Positions 59,106 through 64,000 of a stretch of DNA of 64,000 nt are shown here, one piece after another. The DNA comes from Brevibacterium iodinum ATCC 49514 (GTDB lineage: Bacteria; Actinomycetota; Actinomycetes; Actinomycetales; Brevibacteriaceae). The stretch's first letter is position 1. Each line of letters begins with the position of its first letter. Location: NCBI RefSeq assembly GCF_900169265.1, contig NZ_FXYX01000003.1, positions 1-64,000 on the forward strand, given 5' to 3'. The position numbers were made by a program, and so were the translations under genes. The notes beneath the pieces were generated by a model that was not told where the DNA came from, did no database searches, and saw nothing but the letters and a program-made list of their open reading frames with translations.

Positions 59106-60053
59106 ATGGGGGAACGAAGAGCACATCATCGCCGCCGGATCGCGTCTGTCGCTGCCGTCATTGTTGCGGCGGTCGGGCTGTCCGGGTGTTTCGGACCAGA
59201 TCTCAGCGACCGTGCGCACGACATCGGCGCGGTGCTGTCGACTAAGGCGGGGGTCGAAGATGTCAGCACCGTTTACCAGAACGGCTTCGATTCGGGTCGG
59301 TTGCTGGCTCACACCGTCACAATGTCCACCGATGCGACACACAATCAAGCCCTCGAGGTGGCCGCCGCGTTCGATCAGGAGACCGGTCCGGATTTCGATC
59401 GCTATGACCAGGAGCTCACGCTCCTGGTTTCGGATCAGGAACTTGATATCAGAGACAACACGAGTAGTGACATCATGGCGGAGCGAACGTCGCATCTTCT
59501 TATCCTCGCTGCATCACTGTCCGCCGATCGAATCGAGTGGAATAGACAGTCGAAGCAGAGTACCTTCGAAGACTCACTGGAGCTGAGCGACGCGCAGACT
59601 GACCCCTTCCGGACAATCAGTGCGGTACGGACAGAGCTCGGCTCCGAAGACTTCCAACTGAGGACCAGAGCTCCGTCCCAGGCTGAGTGGAATGTGGATT
59701 TCCCGTTCTCAGAGCAGGCGCAGAACCGTCTGGAGACTGCAATCAGCCCGATCCTTGACCAGAATGATGAGATCAGGATCGAAGACGACCAGGTGTCGAG
59801 CTATTTTGTTGAAATCCCTGACGGACCAGAAGCGGTCAGTCAGCTGAGAGACAAAATCGAACGCATTGACGTTGTCAACACTCAGTCTTGGGATTTCCAC
59901 TGGACTCTCAACGCGGGGCCGAACAATCAGTGGAATCCAGGGTGGGTCAATGTGGGCGGATGCGACTATGGCGATGAACCAGACTCGCAGTCCACCACAG
60001 GGGCACAGACGGTTGAGGATCAGCTGCGAGCTCTGTACGACACGTGCCAGTGA
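59106..60053 (+). CDS. Lipoprotein of unknown function
   Basis: 315 residues. Signal MGERRAHHRRRIASVAAVIV with lipobox LSGC (about 25-28). The mature part is acidic with alternating helices and strands and no family I recognise; one late Cys pair (GGCDYGDE, DTCQ at the end) may form a disulfide. Base composition is a little lower in GC than its neighbours in the second half. It converges on the EIIC gene with a 3-base gap. Confidence 0.7.
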   Translation: MGERRAHHRRRIASVAAVIVAAVGLSGCFGPDLSDRAHDIGAVLSTKAGVEDVSTVYQNGFDSGRLLAHTVTMSTDATHNQALEVAAAFDQETGPDFDRYDQELTLLVSDQELDIRDNTSSDIMAERTSHLLILAASLSADRIEWNRQSKQSTFEDSLELSDAQTDPFRTISAVRTELGSEDFQLRTRAPSQAEWNVDFPFSEQAQNRLETAISPILDQNDEIRIEDDQVSSYFVEIPDGPEAVSQLRDKIERIDVVNTQSWDFHWTLNAGPNNQWNPGWVNVGGCDYGDEPDSQSTTGAQTVEDQLRALYDTCQ

Positions 60054-60056
60054 GTG

Positions 60057-61427
<1,371 letters not shown>

Positions 61428-61543
61428 CGGTTTCCTCCTCGGAAGTGGGGCAGTTGGACACGAGTCGCCGTAGACTTGTGACGCAGATCGCAGAACGTGA
61501 AATCGACGCGGGCGCATGGACGCCGGAGATGAAGGTGACAGAC

Positions 61544-61777
61544 ATGGACAAAGCAGCACAGATCCTCGCCGGACTGGGCGGTGCCGACAACATCGACGAC
61601 ATCGAAGCGTGCATCACTCGCCTGCGCGTCGAGGTCGACGATGACTCTCTCGTCAACGAACAGGCGCTCACAGCAGCCGGTGCGTTCGGCGTGGTGGTGC
61701 AGGGAAGCGCGGTCCAGGTCGTCGTCGGCCCGGAGGCCGACAACCTCGTCGATGACATCGAAGACCTCATGGGCTGA
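61544..61777 (+). CDS. PTS EIIB subunit, glucose type
   Basis: 77 residues. The phosphorylated Cys is C23 in IEACITRLRV; GAFGVVVQGSAVQVVVGPEA completes the fold. AAGG lies 8 bases before ATG 61544 (GTG 61535 is possible). It passes phosphate from EIIA to the sugar in EIIC. Confidence 0.9.
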   Translation: MDKAAQILAGLGGADNIDDIEACITRLRVEVDDDSLVNEQALTAAGAFGVVVQGSAVQVVVGPEADNLVDDIEDLMG

Positions 61778-61900
61778 GTCACGTCTTCGTCTCCTCTGCT
61801 CGCCGGTGAGCATCTGCTGGTCGACAGTGATCCTTGTCTGTAGTCTGAGGTCAGTCTAGGCGAAGTACACCTGATTTTGGAGAAAGGCGGCCTGCTGACT

Positions 61901-62353
61901 ATGGCAGTCACGATCGCTGCACCCATCACCGGCACGGTGATCCCATTGACGGAGGTTCCCGACCCCGTCTTCGCAAAAGCGCTCGTCGGTCCCGGAGCGG
62001 CCATCGACCCCGGCGAGGCCGCGAACCTGACCGTCACGGCTCCTGTCTCAGGAAAGCTGACGAGCCTCAAGCCCCACGCGTTCGTCATCTCCCACCGGCC
62101 CGATCAGGGTGTGCTCGTCCACCTGGGCATCGACACCGTTCACCTGAAGGGAGCGGGTTTCACGCTCCGTGCCGAGGCAGGGCAGCAGGTCGAGGCCGGC
62201 GAAGAGATCGTCGTCTGGGACTTGGAGGCCGCACGGGAGGCGGAGAAGTCCGTGATCGTTCCGGTCGTCGTCCTCGAAGCCGACGTCGAGGACCTGACCC
62301 TCGCCGAGGCGGGACCGATCTCTGCCGGCGATGCCCTCATCCGAATCGGCTGA
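61901..62353 (+). CDS. PTS EIIA subunit, glucose type (Crr-like)
   Basis: 150 residues. Active His H74 in VLVHLGIDTV and the assisting His H59 in KPHAFVI are present; ITGTVIPLTEVPDPVFA is the family start. ATG 61901 is used; TTG 61877 is open. Free EIIA can also regulate other uptake systems. It ends 6 bases from the convergent apt. Confidence 0.92.
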   Translation: MAVTIAAPITGTVIPLTEVPDPVFAKALVGPGAAIDPGEAANLTVTAPVSGKLTSLKPHAFVISHRPDQGVLVHLGIDTVHLKGAGFTLRAEAGQQVEAGEEIVVWDLEAAREAEKSVIVPVVVLEADVEDLTLAEAGPISAGDALIRIG

Positions 62354-62359
62354 GGCGTC

Positions 62360-62878
62360 TCACTCCGCGAAGAGGGTATGAACCTCGCCCGTATGCTCGC
62401 GTCCGCCGAGCGCGGTGAGCTCAAGGACGACGGCTGAGCCGATGACCTCAGCGCCGAGATCGGCGACCAGGGACTGGGCCGCTGTGAGCGTTCCGCCGGT
62501 GGCGAGGATGTCATCGATGAGGAGGACGCGCTCGCCCTTCTCCAGGACATCGGGACCTTCGATCGTGGCGGTGCCGTATTCGAGCGTGTACGACACGGCA
62601 GCCGCTGGGCGGGGGAGTTTTCCGGCCTTGCGGATCGGCAGGATTCCGACTCCCGTCATCGCGGAGACGGCACCCGCGAAGAGGAAGCCACGGGCCTCGA
62701 GCCCGCCGACGATATCGAACTGTCCGGCGAAAGGTTCGATGAGCGCCTCGGTGACGACCCGCATCGCCGGACCGTCGGCGAGCAGCGGGGAGATGTCGCG
62801 GAAGACCACTCCCGGTTCGGGATAGTCGGGAATCGAGGTGATGAGGCTCTGGGCGCGGGAGAGATCGGATTGAGTCAC
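62360..62878 (-). CDS. apt: Adenine phosphoribosyltransferase
   Basis: 172 residues. It makes AMP from adenine and PRPP. PRPP loop VLLIDDILATGGT (about 120-132), GLEARGFLFAG and FRDISPLL are typical. GTG 62878 has no SD and lies 6 bases after TATCGT. Confidence 0.94.
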   Translation of the reverse strand: MTQSDLSRAQSLITSIPDYPEPGVVFRDISPLLADGPAMRVVTEALIEPFAGQFDIVGGLEARGFLFAGAVSAMTGVGILPIRKAGKLPRPAAAVSYTLEYGTATIEGPDVLEKGERVLLIDDILATGGTLTAAQSLVADLGAEVIGSAVVLELTALGGREHTGEVHTLFAE

Positions 62879-62884
62879 GGCACA

Positions 62885-62890
62885 ACGATA
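62885..62890 (-). promoter_or_regulatory. -10 element TATCGT of apt, leaderless layout
   Basis: On the minus strand TATCGT is 6 bases before GTG 62878. Confidence 0.4.
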
Positions 62891-62967
62891 CTCGGTGGCG
62901 GCATTGCGCCCTCTGCATGCACCGGCACAATGGGAGGTGCCGGGGGTCGCTGGGGATCGGAGGAACC

Positions 62968-63582
62968 ATGACAACGGATGAGACGCACGGTCGAATCGCC
63001 GAGGCGTTCGCCCGGGTTCCGCGCGAACGCTTCCTGCCGATAGCGGAACGTCAGAATGCCTTAGACAATGTGCCCCTGTCGATCGGGCGCGGGCAGACGA
63101 ATTCGCAGCCGAGCACCGTCGCGGACATGCTCCGGCTGCTTGATCCGCAGCCGGGTGAGACCGTCCTCGACCTCGGATCAGGCTCCGGGTGGACCTCGAT
63201 GCTGCTCGCCGTCCTCGTCGGGCCGGCCGGGCGTGTGCGCGGGGTCGAACGGCATCCCGAGCTCGTCGACTCCTCGCAGGCGGCCATCGACGCCGTCACC
63301 GCTGATGCCCCAGACCAGGAGACCCTCGCCGAGGTGGCCATCCACGCAGCCATTCCGGGTGCCCTCGGTCTCCCGGCTGAGGCCCCGTTCGACCGGATCC
63401 TCGTCTCCGCCGGGACAGAGACACTGCCCGACCAGCTCGTCGATCAGCTGGCCTTCGGCGCCACGATGGTCATTCCCGTCGCAGGGGAGATGCTCCGAGT
63501 CGTCCGTGACGGGCCAGGTGCCGACGAGCTGGCGATCACTCGTCACGGCCGGTACCGGTTCGTGCCGCTGATCAGCGAGTGA
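62968..63582 (+). CDS. pcm: Protein-L-isoaspartate O-methyltransferase-like protein
   Basis: 204 residues. SAM-dependent methyltransferase of the PCMT type: VPRERFLP, PLSIGRGQTNSQPSTVADML, VLDLGSGSGWTSMLLAVLVG (SAM loop), and PFDRILVSAGTETLP. The usual repair role is on damaged aspartyl residues. GGAGGA precedes ATG 62968. It ends 2 bases from the convergent ABC gene. Confidence 0.88.
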   Translation: MTTDETHGRIAEAFARVPRERFLPIAERQNALDNVPLSIGRGQTNSQPSTVADMLRLLDPQPGETVLDLGSGSGWTSMLLAVLVGPAGRVRGVERHPELVDSSQAAIDAVTADAPDQETLAEVAIHAAIPGALGLPAEAPFDRILVSAGTETLPDQLVDQLAFGATMVIPVAGEMLRVVRDGPGADELAITRHGRYRFVPLISE

Positions 63583-63584
63583 CC

Positions 63585-64000
63585 TCACACGAGGGAGTCG
63601 CGCCAGGCCTGGTGCAGCTGCGCGAACTTGCCCGTTCCGGAGATGAGTTCGTCGGGTGTCCCGTCCTCGATGATCCGACCGGACTCCATGACGAGCACGC
63701 GATCGGCGATCTCGACGGTGGACAGCCGGTGGGCGATGATGATCGCGGTCCTGCCCTCGAGCACCGTGGCCAGAGCGTTCTGCACCAACCGCTCCGAGGG
63801 GATGTCGAGGTGTGCGGTCGCCTCGTCGAGGACGACGACATCCGGATCGGCGAGGAACACCCGGGCGAACGACACCAGTTGGCGCTGTCCCGAACTCAGC
63901 CGGCCGCCGCGTTTCTTCACATCCGTGGCATACCCTTCGGGCAGCCTGCGGATGTACGCGTCCAGGCCCACCGCCGTCGCCGCCGCCACGACGTCGTCAT
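63585..64000 (-). CDS. ABC exporter ATP-binding domain (5' part outside the window)
   Basis: About 138 C-terminal residues; the frame runs off the window edge. Signature [20 protein letters not shown], Walker [15 protein letters not shown]-loop [10 protein letters not shown]. The pattern is that of fused permease-ATPase exporters of the lipid/drug type. Substrate cannot be told from this part. Confidence 0.88.
   Translation of the reverse strand, partial: DDVVAAATAVGLDAYIRRLPEGYATDVKKRGGRLSSGQRQLVSFARVFLADPDVVVLDEATAHLDIPSERLVQNALATVLEGRTAIIIAHRLSTVEIADRVLVMESGRIIEDGTPDELISGTGKFAQLHQAWRDSLV

Overview
The window is GC-rich, gene-dense chromosome of an actinomycete. Codon use, GTG/TTG starts, a DtxR/IdeR-type iron box, U-less ('I-shaped') hairpin terminators, many start codons placed for leaderless mRNAs, an MT0933-type antitoxin, a CE1758/CE1759 luciferase/FMN-reductase pair and the iscS-mnmA-metE-like-ligA-gatCAB gene order all point to Actinomycetota. 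A Brevibacterium-like member of Micrococcales is my best guess; that is an inference from gene content, not a measured placement. I see no phage, insertion sequence, CRISPR array, rRNA or convincing tRNA.

Layout. 1-5.3 kb: gene tail and terminator, a frameshifted lipoprotein, rbsK plus a DapA-family aldolase behind a 22-bp repeat array, and an LPXTG-anchored choice-of-anchor I surface protein bracketed by two related palindromic repeats. 5.3-9.8 kb: iron-regulated siderophore-interacting protein, glutaminase-STAS fusion, two exported proteins and an MT0933-like protein. 10-18.9 kb: two SulP anion transporters (the second with an ArsR regulator), the lutABC lactate-oxidation operon with an LmeA-like gene, and a frameshifted SCO6745-type gene. 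19-25 kb: oligoribonuclease; an operon of two paralogous membrane/lipoprotein chimeras around a TPR-thioredoxin; two small membrane proteins. 25.5-37.6 kb: iscS, mnmA, S9 peptidase, MetE-like protein, ligA, gatCAB, closed by large palindromes. 37.8-41.6 kb: unknown membrane/coiled-coil protein, def, cysK, cysE. 41.7-46.5 kb: a lone AbiEi/DUF559-type nuclease gene bracketed by two copies of one palindrome, then luciferase-like monooxygenase/FMN reductase/MarR and a D-2-hydroxyacid dehydrogenase. 46.6-54.7 kb: ilvD and a complete Dpp/Opp ABC transporter preceded by a possible 35-codon leader ORF. 54.7-64 kb: PH-domain pseudogene, a second D-2-hydroxyacid dehydrogenase with benzoylformate decarboxylase, aldo/keto reductase, lipoprotein, a split glucose-type PTS (EIIC divergent from EIIB and EIIA), apt, pcm and the end of an ABC exporter.

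Functional links. Sulfur and tRNA thiolation (iscS, mnmA, cysK, cysE) and Gln-tRNA amidation (gatCAB) form the housekeeping core. Lactate oxidation, peptide uptake, 2-hydroxyacid/2-ketoacid conversion and PTS sugar uptake form the catabolic part. Three genes look broken: two by the apparent loss of one base in a short homopolymer, one by a stop codon plus an internal deletion.

Most unusual: the chimeric membrane/lipoprotein paralogs around a thioredoxin, one of them apparently starting at CTG; the palindrome-bracketed nuclease gene; a perfect 56-bp palindrome before gatC; and a -10-N6/7-start layout at more than a dozen genes.
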